Part shown: positions 22,771 to 35,743 of the stretch, piece by piece
How the letters are laid out: the number at the start of each line of letters is the position of its first letter
Position numbering within the stretch: the stretch's first letter is position 1
From: Neocallimastix lanati (nom. inval.)
Lineage: Eukaryota; Neocallimastigomycota; Neocallimastigomycetes; Neocallimastigales; Neocallimastigaceae
DNA length: 64,000 nt
NCBI GenBank assembly: GCA_016946835.1
Contig: JACVTC010000001.1
Span: 3,384,501-3,448,500, forward strand
Reading direction: 5' to 3'
The notes under the pieces: generated by a model
What the model was told of the DNA's origin: nothing
Database searches by the model: none
What the model saw: the letters and a program-made list of their open reading frames with translations, nothing else
Position numbers and translations under genes: made by a program

Positions 22771-25700
22771 TTAAATGAAAATTTTTTTTAATAATCTAAT
22801 ATTAACTTGATATTAATAAATCGTTTTTCATATATTCTATCAATAGATGAATAATTAATAAATATTTATTTACTTATTTAAATTTTTATTAAGTAATTAA
22901 TAATATTTTATATGTATGTAAAAAAAAAAAAAAAAGTAAAAAATGCTAAAAGAAATATTAGTAAAATTATAATGAATATTTTGGTTTTGTATAATCCTAT
23001 CCACATTTTATTATCCTTATACTATATAAATATATAATATTTTTTTTTTATTATCAAGAATTTCATTCTCATTCCAAGGAATTTTATTGGGTAAAAATAA
23101 ATTATTAAAATATTTAATAATGAAATAATTAAAAATTTTAATTAATATAAAAATTTTGTTTTAAATTTATTAATAGTTAAATTATTATTATTATTATTAT
23201 TTTGTATTATTCTTAATAAATATATAGCATATTATTATATAGAAATTAACATATATATACATGATTATATAATATATCCTTTTATTATTCTAAATATCCC
23301 TTTTTATTTTAATATATTTTATTTTAATATAAAATAAAAAAAAGTACAAAAAAAATTTTTAATGACAAAAAAAAAAAAAAAAAAAAAAAATAAAAATTAA
23401 AAATTAATTTAAATTAAGGATGGTTATTGGTTATGGAATATCAAACTTTATTTTTTTATTAATTTTAAGCTAAAAAAAAAAAAGAAAAAGAAAAAGAAAA
23501 GAATAAAGAAAAAGAAAAAGAATAAAGAAAAAATAATGAAGAAATGAATGAAGAACTTATTTAAGGAGTAATGAATATGCTTAGTAAAAAAAAAAAAAAT
23601 AAAGAATATAATTAATATATATATTTTAATTCCATATTAAGGAAGAAAAAAAATTAAAAAAATTAAAAGAAAGATGTTACACATGATTCTTTTTTTTTTT
23701 TTAACTTCACTTTATGTATTATCTTTATTTTTATACTTTATTAATATTATATATTATCTATAGAAGAATAGATGGTGTATTAAATAAAGCCTAAATATAG
23801 AAGAATAACATAAAAAAAAATATGAAATAAATATAAATATAAACTTTTTATTATATATATATTTATTTTAAAAAAAGATAAAGGGTAATAATTATATCAT
23901 AAATTTTCATTATTTATAATAACTCCACATTTATTTTAATAAAAAAAAAAAGTTAATTACACTTTGTAAAAAAACTTTATATTTTTTTTAAAGAAATAAA
24001 TTAAATAAATGTAAAAAAACTTTATATAATTTTTTTTAAAGAAATTATTAAATAAATATAAAAGTTAATGTTAATATAATTATAATTATAATTATAAAAA
24101 ATAATAACAAAAATAAATTAATAATAATATTAATAAAACTTTATTTTCTTCATTATTATAAACAATGAATGATATAATTTTCATATTATTATTATTATTT
24201 ATTTATTTATTGTTAATTTTTTTTTTCTCTATTTTTTTTTCTTTTCTTTTCTTTTTTTGTTTTTTTCTTATAATATAGATATTAAATGAATAAAAAAAAA
24301 TTTTTTTTTAACTTTTAATAGATAATAAATATGACATCTTAAACTTTAAATTCATTTGATTCCATCCACATTTCTAAAATGGATAATAAATAAATCTTCT
24401 TTATTATTATTATTATTTAATTATTTTTAATATAAACTTAGAACTTTCTTTTTTCCATTTTTCTTTTCTTTTTATTTGAAACATTTTTTAATTAAAATTA
24501 GTATATATTATATCATATATATCATAATATATAATATATAATTCATCATAATATGTAATACTTTATTATAATTTAATATATAATTATTTATGGTTAATAC
24601 ATAATTATTTATAGTTCATCAATTCATTTGAAATCATTCAATATAAATTAAAAATTAAATTATTACACAAAAAGATTAAAAAAAAAATTAAAACAAAATA
24701 AAGTTTAATAAACTATATTATAAGTTCACTATTAAAATTTTACATTTAATTTTTAATTTTTTTTGTAAACTTTATTATATATTTTTTTTTTTGTAATTTT
24801 TTTTTTTTTTAAATTAGTATTACAATATATTAAAAATGAATATATAAATTAATATATATAGTTAATTTAAACATATATATAAATTTATAATAGACAATAA
24901 TATATATTCCATAAATGTTATTAATGATTAATCATTTTCCTCAAAAATAATAACACAAGTCAGAAACCAAAACAAAAAAAATTGTATAAAAACTTTAATA
25001 ATAAAATTTAAAATTTCTATGAAAAAAAAAAAATAAATAAATAAATAAATAAATAAATAGATAAATAACTAAATAAATAAATAAATAGATAACTAAATTA
25101 ATTAATTAATTAATTAAATAATCATATAAAATAATAATTAAATACAAGTAAATAGAAAGTTTGAAAATTCAATTTGTTTTTTTTGTACCCAGTAATATTT
25201 TCAAGTTAGGTACTTTGCACCTAGTATTTTAAATCTTTTTTTTTTACCTTAAATAGAAATCATTTAAGTATTGTTATTTCTGAATATATATAAAGATAAA
25301 TAATATATATAAATATTATATATTGTATATTATAATTTATATTTATTTATTTTATATATTATATATATTATATTTATAAATTTTATATTTCTATATTTCT
25401 ATATTGCTCTATATATATAAATATTAATTAGAAATAAACTATATTTAATAATATTTATTAAAAATATACATGTAAATAAAAAATATATGAAATTTTTTTT
25501 TTTGAACATTAATATTTAAAAAAAAATTACATTTTGAATTTCCAAGGACGAAATGGCCTTTAACTCTTACCATTCATCGATGATAAACTCCATGTGGAGA
25601 AAAGAAAAAAAAAAAAATTAAATTAAATTATCATTCGAAATTTGTGTCAAAATTTTCATCTTTACCTTATGGTTTCGATGTCAACGTTTTTTGACAATCT

Positions 25701-25975
25701 TAGGTTAAATGGTATACAAATTGAATAACGCGTGAAAATCACTAATCAACCATAGGCAGAATACATTATATAATTTTTAATGATAAAAAATAAAAAAAAA
25801 AAAAAAAAAAAAAAATGTATGTAAAAGATTAAGAAAAATATAAAAAATAATAATAATAATAATAATAAATTTTTTTAAAAATATTAATAATAATAATAAA
25901 AATAAATTTTTTAATTAATCAAGGAAAAATTTTAATGGTATAAAGAATTAAAAAAAAAAAAAAAAAAAAAAGTTC

Positions 25976-26006
<31 letters not shown>

Positions 26007-26263
26007 TTTTCAGGTATAGGATGTAGATTAAGTGTCGTTAACATGATCACCATTAAATATCAAAAAAAAAAAAAAAAAAAAAAAGGAAACTCAAGAGAGC
26101 TACCTAATTATCTTTAAATATTTGTTTTTAATTTTTTTTTTTTTTTTTAATTTAATTTAATTTATTTTATTTTATACCTTTATTTATAAATGATATCTTT
26201 TTTTTTTTCTTACATATATATATATTAAAAAACATAAAATATTATTTTTTTTTTTAATTCATT

Positions 26264-26307
<44 letters not shown>

Positions 26308-26764
26308 TTATTGCTGTTGTATTACAATAAAAATTATATTTAATACATTGAATTAAATAATTAAATAATTATAATTATAAACAAAAAAAAAAAAATAAAA
26401 AAAAGTTTAATAATCAAAGATAAAAATATTAAAAATATACATTAAACTTAAAAAATACTAATGAATTTAATAACATATTATTTATATTATTTATATAATA
26501 AAAAAAGAAAAAAAAAAAGGAAAAAATAATAGGTAAAAAAAAAAAAAGGTTAAAAAGTTTTTAATATATATTTCAACTTTGAAGATATATTAATTAAATA
26601 AGCCTTTACTATATATCATGTTCCAAAAAAAAAAAAAAAAATAAAAAAAATAAAAAAATAAAACAAATAATATAATATAATATAATATAAAAATATTATA
26701 TATATAAATATAATAAATAATAATTATTATACATAATATTTTTAATCATATTTAGACATTATTA

Positions 26765-26768
<4 letters not shown>
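22771..26768. other. gene-free AT-rich spacer
   Basis: The spacer contains poly-A/T tracts, AAAT and TTAA microsatellites (25031-25120) and AT repeats. A slightly GC-richer island at about 25535-25775 holds short hairpins (CTCC-ATGT-GGAG near 25590; GTCAA/TTGAC near 25680) but matches no RNA family I recognise. No open frame is convincing. Confidence 0.6.
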
Positions 26769-26802
<34 letters not shown>

Positions 26803-26834
26803 CATTTACTATTATTCTTTAATTTTTTTTTATC

Positions 26835-27869
26835 TTAGTTACATTTTCCAAATTCAGATTGACAACCAGCTCCACAATATTCATTACTGTTACCACAGTA
26901 ACCATATTTACTACAACAGTAGTTTTTAGCACAAGAACCGTAGCCTGGACCACACTTACCAGTGGTTTTACCAGTAGGAGTACTTTTTTTGGTGGTAGAA
27001 GCTTTTGGTTTTGTGGTACCACAGATACCAAATCCACTTTGACATCCAGCACCACAATATTCATTATCAGTACCACAGTAACCATATTTACTACAACATT
27101 CATTTTCTGGACAGGCACCATAGCTTGCACCACATTTACCATTAACAGTAGAGACAGGAACCTTTTTGGAAGTAGTTCTGGTGACCTTTGATTTTGTTTT
27201 AGTGGTAGTGACAGGTGTGGTAGAAGAATTATTATCTAAACATAAACCGTAATTTGATTGACAATCTACCTTACAGTGATCATCAGAAGTACCACAATAA
27301 CCATATTTACTACAACATTCATTTTCTCCTGGACAGCGTCCATAGCTAGGACCACAACGATCAGGTACAGTGGAAACTGGAATATTTTCCTTATTACCTT
27401 GATGATTACAAACACCAAATTCACTTTGACAACCGGCACCACAATGTTTTTCAGATCTACCACAGTAACCGTATTCACTACAACATTCTTCTGAACCACA
27501 TTTACCAAAGACAACACCACATCGACCACTAATGACTTCAACAGGCTTATAATTATCACAACCGGTTGATCCAATTTTTAAAATATAATTAAGATAGTCT
27601 TCAACAGCATCAAAGGATAAACTATCTAAACTACTACATTCTTCAATACTTCCAATACCTTTGGTATGAATGAAATGACAATAATCATTATAATATTGGG
27701 AACATTGATTCTTTGGTATTTCTTCATAACCCATTTCAATAATGTTACAACCATTATCTAAAACTTTTTTCAAACAAGCGTATTCTTCTTCACCAGAAGA
27801 ATAAGATTTTACTAAAGCAGGATTAGCTAAAGCAACTAATAATGTAATTAAAGAAGTACTGAATTTCAT
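26835..27869 (-). CDS. secreted four-module CBM18 chitin-binding protein
   Basis: The protein has 344 residues and no introns. The signal peptide spans 1-22. The six-Cys domain has Cys 32, 41, 56, 64, 78 and 104. CBM18 modules lie at 115-154, 170-210, 244-283 and 304-343. Modules 1, 3 and 4 keep the GAGCQSxFG ending, while module 2 has KVDCQSNYG instead. Linkers are short and Thr/Ser/Lys-rich (211-243 and 284-303). The protein ends one residue after the last cysteine. It is a close paralogue of the next gene on the same strand, 1.8 kb away, with the same module count, order and C-terminus, so this is a tandem duplication. The predicted role is binding chitin or GlcNAc-containing glycans outside the cell (family knowledge). 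There is no catalytic domain. Confidence 0.93.
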   Translation of the reverse strand: MKFSTSLITLLVALANPALVKSYSSGEEEYACLKKVLDNGCNIIEMGYEEIPKNQCSQYYNDYCHFIHTKGIGSIEECSSLDSLSFDAVEDYLNYILKIGSTGCDNYKPVEVISGRCGVVFGKCGSEECCSEYGYCGRSEKHCGAGCQSEFGVCNHQGNKENIPVSTVPDRCGPSYGRCPGENECCSKYGYCGTSDDHCKVDCQSNYGLCLDNNSSTTPVTTTKTKSKVTRTTSKKVPVSTVNGKCGASYGACPENECCSKYGYCGTDNEYCGAGCQSGFGICGTTKPKASTTKKSTPTGKTTGKCGPGYGSCAKNYCCSKYGYCGNSNEYCGAGCQSEFGKCN

Positions 27870-28885
27870 TTTTGAAGTTTACTTTGTATTAAATTTTTTT
27901 GCCAATAAATAATATATATATATATTAAACTACAAATTTTAGGTATAGAATAAAAAATAAATCTATTTATTATATTATTACTATAATATTTATTACTTAA
28001 TTTAATAATTTTTTTTTTTTTTTTTTAATTTATTTACTACTATAATTATATAACTTATTGTTTATATATAATTATTAATATTACTATTTAATAGAATTGA
28101 ATTTAATTATTAATATTATATATAATATAATTTTTTTTATATAATATTTTTATATTTAAAATTCTAATTTCTATTATTTTACAATTATTAATTTTTTTAT
28201 TATTTTTTTTTTTTTTTTAATTATATAATATTATTTTATTATATAATTTATTTTTTATTTAATAATTTTTATTTTTATTATTTTCTTTTTTATAATTAAA
28301 AATGTTTTTAAGGAAATTTTATTCTCTTTATATATTTTTTTTAAAAAAAATAATGAAATAATAATAACTAAATAAATATATAATTAAATAAATAAATAAA
28401 TTAAAAAAATAACACAAAAAAAAAAAAAAAAAAAAAAAAAAATCAAACAAAAAAAAAAAATAAAGAATTAATTATTCTATATATCGTAAAATTATTATAT
28501 TTATTATATTATATTGTTATATATTATATTTAATTAAATTAGACTATTAAATTTAATTAAAAAATTAAATCGATTTAAATAAATAAATAAAATAAAATAA
28601 AATAGAAAATAAAAAAAAAAAAAAAGTTAAAAATTAAGTGGAAACAATAGTACATAAAGTAAATAAATAATAAAAAAAAAAAAAAAAGATAGATAATATA
28701 TGTAATTCATAATAAATAAAAAGAATAGATAATATAAAATTATATAAAATTATATATAGATTTAAAAGTAAAGTTTATAATAATAATAATAAAAAAATTA
28801 ATAAATAAGAAATAGTAGATTTATAATTTAATAAAAGATCAATAAAAACATACACTCCATTTTAAAAATTTTCCATTAATTTTTA

Positions 28886-28938
<53 letters not shown>

Positions 28939-29497
28939 GATATAGCTTTATTAAGTATTTAATACTTTTTTTTATTTCACTTATTTATATTAATAATATA
29001 TATATATATATATTATAATTAATATTATTACATTTTTATTCATTATTAATATTTACTTTATTATTTAATTATTGTAATATATTATTATTTATTTATATTT
29101 TTAGATTTTATTAATATTCATTATTTTTTCTGTTATTGTTGATTTTATTGTTTTTGCTTTTATATTTTCATCTTTGTTTTTGATTTTTTTTTTTGCTTTA
29201 TTTATTTTTATACATGAATATTTTAATCATTTTTGGTTTATTTATTTTATTTTGATTATTATTATTATTATTATTTTTTTTTTAAAATATATATATAAAC
29301 ATTCAATGATAAATAATTATCATAATAATAATAATATTTCCATTGGAAAAAAATTAAAAAATTGAATTAAATATTTCTACAAGACTTTTTTTTTTTATTA
29401 TTATTTATATATATAGTTTATATTATTATTTATTATTTTTTATTTTTTATTAACTAATATTTTTATTTTTTTTTTTTATTATTACTTATCCATGTTT

Positions 29498-29531
<34 letters not shown>

Positions 29532-29541
29532 TTTTTTTTTC

Positions 29542-29545
<4 letters not shown>
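27870..29545. other. spacer between the paired CBM18 genes
   Basis: The spacer is AT-only, with an AT dinucleotide run (28892-28933), A-runs, and an A31 tract at 29499-29529 facing a long T-run. The Ile/Phe-rich frame at 29174-29365 has no other gene-like feature and I do not call it. Confidence 0.65.
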
Positions 29546-29595
<50 letters not shown>

Positions 29596-29641
29596 TTATT
29601 ATTATTATTATTATATTTACTTAGTTTTATTATTTTTTCTT

Positions 29642-30718
29642 TTAGTTACAACGTCCAAATTCAGATTGACAACCATAACCACAATATTCGTCAGAAGTAC
29701 CACAGTAACCGTATTGACTACAACATTCGTTCTTAGCACAGGAACCAAAGCCTGAACCACATTTACCAGTAGTACTAAGGGTAGGAGTACTCTTCTTGGT
29801 GGAGGAAGGCTTCTTTGAGGTGGAAGAAGCATTTCCACAAACACCAAATTCCGTTTGACAACCAGCTCCACAATAAGCATTGGAAGTACCACAGTAACCG
29901 TATTGACTACAACAATGATTAGCTTTGGAACAGGCACCATAGCTAGGACCACATTTACCTGAAACAGTGGAGATTGGAACCTTTTTGGAAGTAGTAGCAA
30001 CTGGCTTTTGGGTTGGAGTAGTGGTGGTAGATGTAGAACTATTTGGACAGTAACCGAATTCTGGTTGACATTCGGTATCACAATGATCTTTAGAATCACC
30101 ACAATAACCATATTGACTACAACATAAACTTTCATCACTACAGCGACCGAAGAGAGGACCACAGCGACCTGGAACAATTTCTACTGGCATTTCAAAGTCA
30201 CTATTATCATCAGTATTAGGAGAACAAATACCAAATTCTGATTGACAACCAGCAGTACAATGTTTCTTTGTTACACCACAATAACCATATTTACTACAAC
30301 ATTCATTATCACCACATTTACCGTAACCTTTACCACATTTAGAAGTACTAACTGATGATGGTTTAGGAGTGTTTTTATCAGGTGCAGGAAAATCGGTACC
30401 ACAAACATCAACTAATGAATTTAAATAATTATTAATCATTTTTTGATAGATGAAAAAGGTTCCATAATCTAATGATTTACATTTAGGAACAATTTGAATA
30501 CCAATATCTAAAATTTGTCCGCAAAAATTTGTAAGAAACAATGGACATTTTTCTTCAGGAGTTAAATCATTTTGTGAAATTTCTTTAATTTTACAACCAC
30601 TATCAGTAATTGCAGAAATACATGCTGTAATTTCTCTAGAAGTACTTGTTTCTGGAACTTCAATTGCACTACATAAAGATAAAGCTAATAAAACTAATCC
30701 TGATTTTATGAATTTCAT
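29642..30718 (-). CDS. secreted four-module CBM18 chitin-binding protein (paralogue)
   Basis: The protein has 358 residues and no introns. The signal peptide spans 1-18. The six-Cys domain has Cys 33, 42, 58, 66, 80 and 106, with spacing nearly identical to its neighbour. CBM18 modules lie at 127-165, 184-224, 254-294 and 318-357. Three of the four use CCSQYGYCG instead of CCSKYGYCG. Linkers are Thr/Ser-rich, and the C-terminus (EFGRCN) mirrors the EFGKCN of the paralogue. It is expected to be a noncatalytic chitin-binding secreted protein. The start is fixed by the hydrophobic leader immediately after Met. Overlapping frames in the other registers (29617-30177 minus, 29492-29755 plus) are shadows of Cys/Thr-rich codons. 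Confidence 0.93.
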   Translation of the reverse strand: MKFIKSGLVLLALSLCSAIEVPETSTSREITACISAITDSGCKIKEISQNDLTPEEKCPLFLTNFCGQILDIGIQIVPKCKSLDYGTFFIYQKMINNYLNSLVDVCGTDFPAPDKNTPKPSSVSTSKCGKGYGKCGDNECCSKYGYCGVTKKHCTAGCQSEFGICSPNTDDNSDFEMPVEIVPGRCGPLFGRCSDESLCCSQYGYCGDSKDHCDTECQPEFGYCPNSSTSTTTTPTQKPVATTSKKVPISTVSGKCGPSYGACSKANHCCSQYGYCGTSNAYCGAGCQTEFGVCGNASSTSKKPSSTKKSTPTLSTTGKCGSGFGSCAKNECCSQYGYCGTSDEYCGYGCQSEFGRCN

Positions 30719-33319
30719 TTTTTTTTTTTACTTTTTAATTTTATTGCTTTTTATATTTATATTTATTAAAAATTATTGTTATTAATAATTATTATTATTA
30801 TTATTAAATTCTTGTATTTTTTTATTTATTTATTTACTTGTTATACAAATATTATTTAAATATATTGTATAATATTTTCCCCTTAATTTATTATTTATTA
30901 ATTATATAATAATTATTTATTATATTTATTATATAATAATATTATTAATTTTTATTTTTATTTTTATTATTTTAATTTTTTTTTTTTTTTTTTTTTTTTT
31001 GTGAAAATTGAAAGAGAAAATTAATCATTTATATATATATTTTAATAATTCATAAAAAAAAATTGTAAATAAAAACAATTAAAATTTTTATATATTAAAA
31101 TACATTATAATATAATACTGAATGAATAGTATTTATTAATTACAATTTCTATTTAAAATAATAAATATTACTATTTAATATTAATATATATTATTATTTA
31201 TTACTATTTATTATTTATACCATTTAATAATTATTAATTATTAAATTATTTCATATATATGTAGAATTTATAAATATTTCTATGTTTGATAAAAGAAAAG
31301 AAAAAAAAAAAATTAAAATAATATACCATAACATAAAAAAGAAAATATATATAAATTAAAATGAATGGTAAAACTATAAAATTAAATAAATTAAAGAAAT
31401 ATATATATTATTTTATTATACATTTTTTATATATTCAATGAAAATTATTCCTATATATAAACTATTTTCAATGTATTTATTAATTAAATGAATATTTGAT
31501 CCGTAAGTCCATTAATTCACAACTATTTCTTTAAGTTGATTTTAATTCATTAGCCATCGAAACAAACAACCAAAAAAAAAAAAAATAGAATTAATATTAA
31601 AATAATAATAACATCTCTTCATAAATATAGCGAAATTAAAATAGATTTAAGATATGTTTATACCTTTTTTTTTTACCTATTTCGATTTTCTTATTTATTA
31701 TGTAATTTTTATTAATATTACAAAAAAGTCCATGGAGTTTGATTTTATTTTTTCTAACAAGTTACTATATCTATAAATGAATTTTTTTTATATTTGATTA
31801 AAAAAAAAAAGATTAAAAAATCAATAAATTAATTTCAATAATCAAAAAGTAATAATCAAGAAGTAATAATAATAAAAAAAAAAAAAAAAAAAAAAAGTAA
31901 TAATAATATTAATAATAATTGAATGATAATTATTTATTATTTATTATTTATTATTTATTATTATTTATTATTATTTATTATTTATTATTTATTATTTATT
32001 ATTTATTATTTATTTATATATTTATTTATTCATTATTTATTATTTATTTATTCATTATTTATTATTTATTATTTATATATTTATTTATTATTTATTATTT
32101 ATTATTATTACTTATTATTCTTCAAATTAATTTAACTATTATTAGTATAAATATAATTAATAAAAAAAAACTTTTTTTTTGTTTCTATTTTAATAAAAAT
32201 AAAAAATAAACTTTTAAAATTATAGAAATATTTTATAATATATTGGATAGTAATAATGATATATATAAAAAAGTATATTTTTATATATTTTTTAATATAT
32301 TGAATTTTTTGTTTATTGATTAAAACTTTATACCATCCTTTGATTCTATTTAAAAATCATTTTTTTTTTATAATTTTTTAATTTATAATTTAATTGAAAT
32401 AAATTTAATTAAATTTAGTGTTATACAAAAAAAATTATTATTTGCTAATTTTTTAAATTTTTGAATTTTTTTTATTTTTACTTTGATTTTGATTAATATA
32501 TATAAATTAAATATTCTTTATATAATAATCAAAAATTGAAAAGAATATTCCTCTTTTATATTCTTATTTTATTATATATTCTAAATATTATATTAATAAT
32601 ATAATTTATTATATAAAGAAAAGAAATTAACAATTTTAAACTTAGAATCCACTCTATACTTAAATAAAAAAATAAAAAAAAATAAAAAAATAAAAAAAAA
32701 TTAAAATAATATAAAAAAAAATAAAAAAATAAAAAAAAATTAAAATAATATAAAAAAATAACCACAAATGAACAATTATAGATATTTTTGTATTTTTGTA
32801 TTTTTGAAAAAATTATTTTTAGTAAAAGTTTCTTTACTAGTAAAAATTTGTGTTTTATTTACAAATAATAGAAATTAAAGTCTTGTATAACCATGTTTTA
32901 AACCAAAGTTGCATACTTTAAAAAAAAAAAGAAATTATTAATGAAAAAAAATTATCAAAATTTTATGTACAAAAAACCTTAAAAAATATTAATCGAAAAT
33001 TCTGATTTTTAAAACAAATATATGTAAAAGTAATATATAATATAATATTATAATATATTATAATATATTATATATATGATTATCTAATGAATAATATATT
33101 TTTGTTCTTTTTTTTTTTTTAATTAATTTCGAGATTATTAAAAAATTAAAAAAAAATTAAAAAAAAAAATAAAAAGAAATAGGAATACTGATACAATAAT
33201 AGACAAATTAAAATTTGATATTATTTAAATAAATTTAATTTCTATTACTGTTTATATATATAATAAAAATAATATTTAATTTAATTTAATTCTTTGGTTT
33301 TTCTTTTCTTTTTTCTTTT

Positions 33320-33363
<44 letters not shown>

Positions 33364-34802
33364 AAAGGTATTTGCTTTTAGTTAAAAAAAATAAATTTGT
33401 CTTTAAATTTTTTTTTAATTATTTTAAATTAAAAAATGTATAAATCAGAATAATAAAGATGGATTCTACATTAATTATAGAAGAGATGTGAAAACTAATA
33501 ACTAAAATCAAATAATTTTTTTTTAATTATTAATATTTATATTATTAAAAAAATTTTTTTTATTTATTTTCTTATTTATTTTTTTTTTATTTTATTTTTA
33601 TTATTACTTATATTTATATTAATATTTATATTTATATATTTTTTATTTATATTTTTATTATTTATTTATTTTTGATTGATTCAAAGTTTTAAGACTTTGA
33701 GTACTAACCATTTCAATTAAAATAATATTAAGGATTATTTAGATTTTTTTTCTTTATTTATCATATTTTAGAATTATTCATGAATTTATTTCATTTTAAC
33801 CTTATTATTTTATGTAAAAAAAAAAAAAAAAAAAAGAAATATTATAAAAGTTTTATTTAATATTTATAAAATTATCAAATTATTAATACTATAAATGTAA
33901 AAATATAAATAAAACTCTGAGTAATATGAATACTATTTATATAGTTATTTATATATTATATATTTATTATATAATATGGTGTGTATTTACTTATTTATAA
34001 TAATATAATCAAATATTCATAATGAATTTAAAAAATATATTATATTTAATTTGATTATGTAATATTTTTACTTTGCCATTTGATTCTTGATATTTTTTGT
34101 ATTCTATGATTAAGAATGAACAAATTTTAATATATATTATATATATTTATAAAGCATACAATTATAATTATATCTATATTTATATTAATTATTAATATCT
34201 ATATATGGGAAGTTCTAAAGTTATTTTTATAATTTTATCCAAATATAATACTATCTATAATACTATAATATCTACATATATCAATATGCATACAAATAGC
34301 ATAACAATAAAATTCATTTGAAGGGTTGAACATGGAATACAATTTTGAAAAGAATATCATATCTTAATAATAATAATAATAATAATAATAAAATTTCCAT
34401 TATTTTTATTATTCTAGAACCTGCATAAAAGAAAACATTAATATTTAAAGTTATGATTTATTTTAAAATCATTATTTTAATTAATTTAATTATTATTAAA
34501 TAATTAAGTTTAAAATATAATAAATAGTTCTTTTTTAATTTAAAAACTATATATAAAAAAATTAATTAAAATAAAAAAACATTTTATAAATATCAAGGTA
34601 AAGAAAAAAAAATTAATTAAAGTTATTAATCTTCTTTTTTTTTTTATATATAAAATAAAAAGAAAACATTTACAAATTAATGAATTGGAAATTTAAAATG
34701 GATGATGAAATAAATATAATAAATAAATAAATAAATAAATAAATAATAAATAATAAATAAATAAATAATAAATAAATAAATAAATAAATAAATAATAAAT
34801 AA

Positions 34803-34838
<36 letters not shown>

Positions 34839-35316
34839 GTATGTTGGGGAAAAAAAAAGAGGAAATATTTATTTACCATTGAACACAACATATAAGAAAT
34901 AATATCTTATATATGAAATAATAATATGAAATAATAATAAAAAATAATAATTATTATCATTATTTTTTTATAATACTATTACTACTACTAATAATAATTA
35001 TAATTATTATTTTTACTATTATATTTTTAATATTACATATTTTTTTATTATAAAGATATTTTTTAGGCTAGGAATAGTAAACTCTCATTATTCGATGTTT
35101 ATTTATTATATATATATTATGTAATTATGTAATTTTTTAATTATCTTTGTTAAATATAATATAAATATATAAATTGGAATATATATATATATATAATAAT
35201 TTAAAATATAAAAGTTAAACATTTTATAAAACCTAAAAGTTAATGTAATATAGAATGAATATAATTTTTTAAAATTATGGTAATATATATTCATTTCTAC
35301 TAGAAGAGCTTAATGG

Positions 35317-35317
<1 letters not shown>
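30719..35317. other. gene-free AT-rich spacer with TTATTTA repeats
   Basis: The spacer holds a TTATTTA-type repeat (31922-32110), T-runs (a T37 tract around 33326-33362), an AAAT/AATAAAT block (34711-34836) and AT runs. The Tyr/Leu/Ile frames over these repeats are artefacts. No gene, tRNA or rRNA is visible. Confidence 0.65.
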
Positions 35318-35353
<36 letters not shown>

Positions 35354-35407
35354 GAATAATAATAAGAATAAGAATAAGAATAAGATGAAGAAGAAGAAGA
35401 AGAAGAA

Positions 35408-35441
<34 letters not shown>

Positions 35442-35556
35442 GTAATAATAATAATATAATATAATAATAATAATAATAATAAGAATAATAAGAATAAGAA
35501 TAAGAATAAGAATAAGATGAAGAAGAAGAAGAAGAAAATAATAATAATAATAATAA
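35318..35556. repeat. duplicated compound microsatellite (AAT/AAG)
   Basis: An AAT array passes into AATAAG and then an AAG array (GATGAAGAAGAAGAAGAAG), and the whole compound block occurs twice (about 35318-35408 and 35463-35540). It sits directly against the left LTR listed next. Confidence 0.85.
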
Positions 35557-35557
35557 T

Positions 35558-35728
35558 TATAATTATGTCAATTTTATTAATATATTTTATGATAAAGAGT
35601 TACTAGCACTTAATTATTCTAAATTAAATACTTTCATATTAATGCATTGTGGCTTATGTATTATTTATATTACAATATGTTTCAATACATTTGAAGCTTA
35701 TTTTTTATACATTCCACATACTCTAACA
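35558..35728 (-). repeat. 3' LTR of the 35.6-37.4 kb element
   Basis: This is the left member of the LTR pair. It begins TGTTAGAGTATGTGG in element sense after the polypurine tract, and its far end runs into the AAT microsatellite. Confidence 0.75.
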
Positions 35729-35743
35729 TTCCCCCTTAAACCT
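35729..35743 (-). other. polypurine tract next to the 3' LTR
   Basis: The minus strand reads AGGTTTAAGGGGGAA immediately before TGTTAG. This is the usual plus-strand priming site of LTR retroelements. Confidence 0.7.

Noticed and set aside
29174-29365. 63-residue Ile/Phe-rich frame
   Set aside because: It is low-complexity AT translation with no signal, domain or context.
31919-32209. Tyr/Leu/Ile repeat frames (also at 11598-11804 and 34670-34891)
   Set aside because: They are artefacts of 7-bp and AAAT microsatellites.
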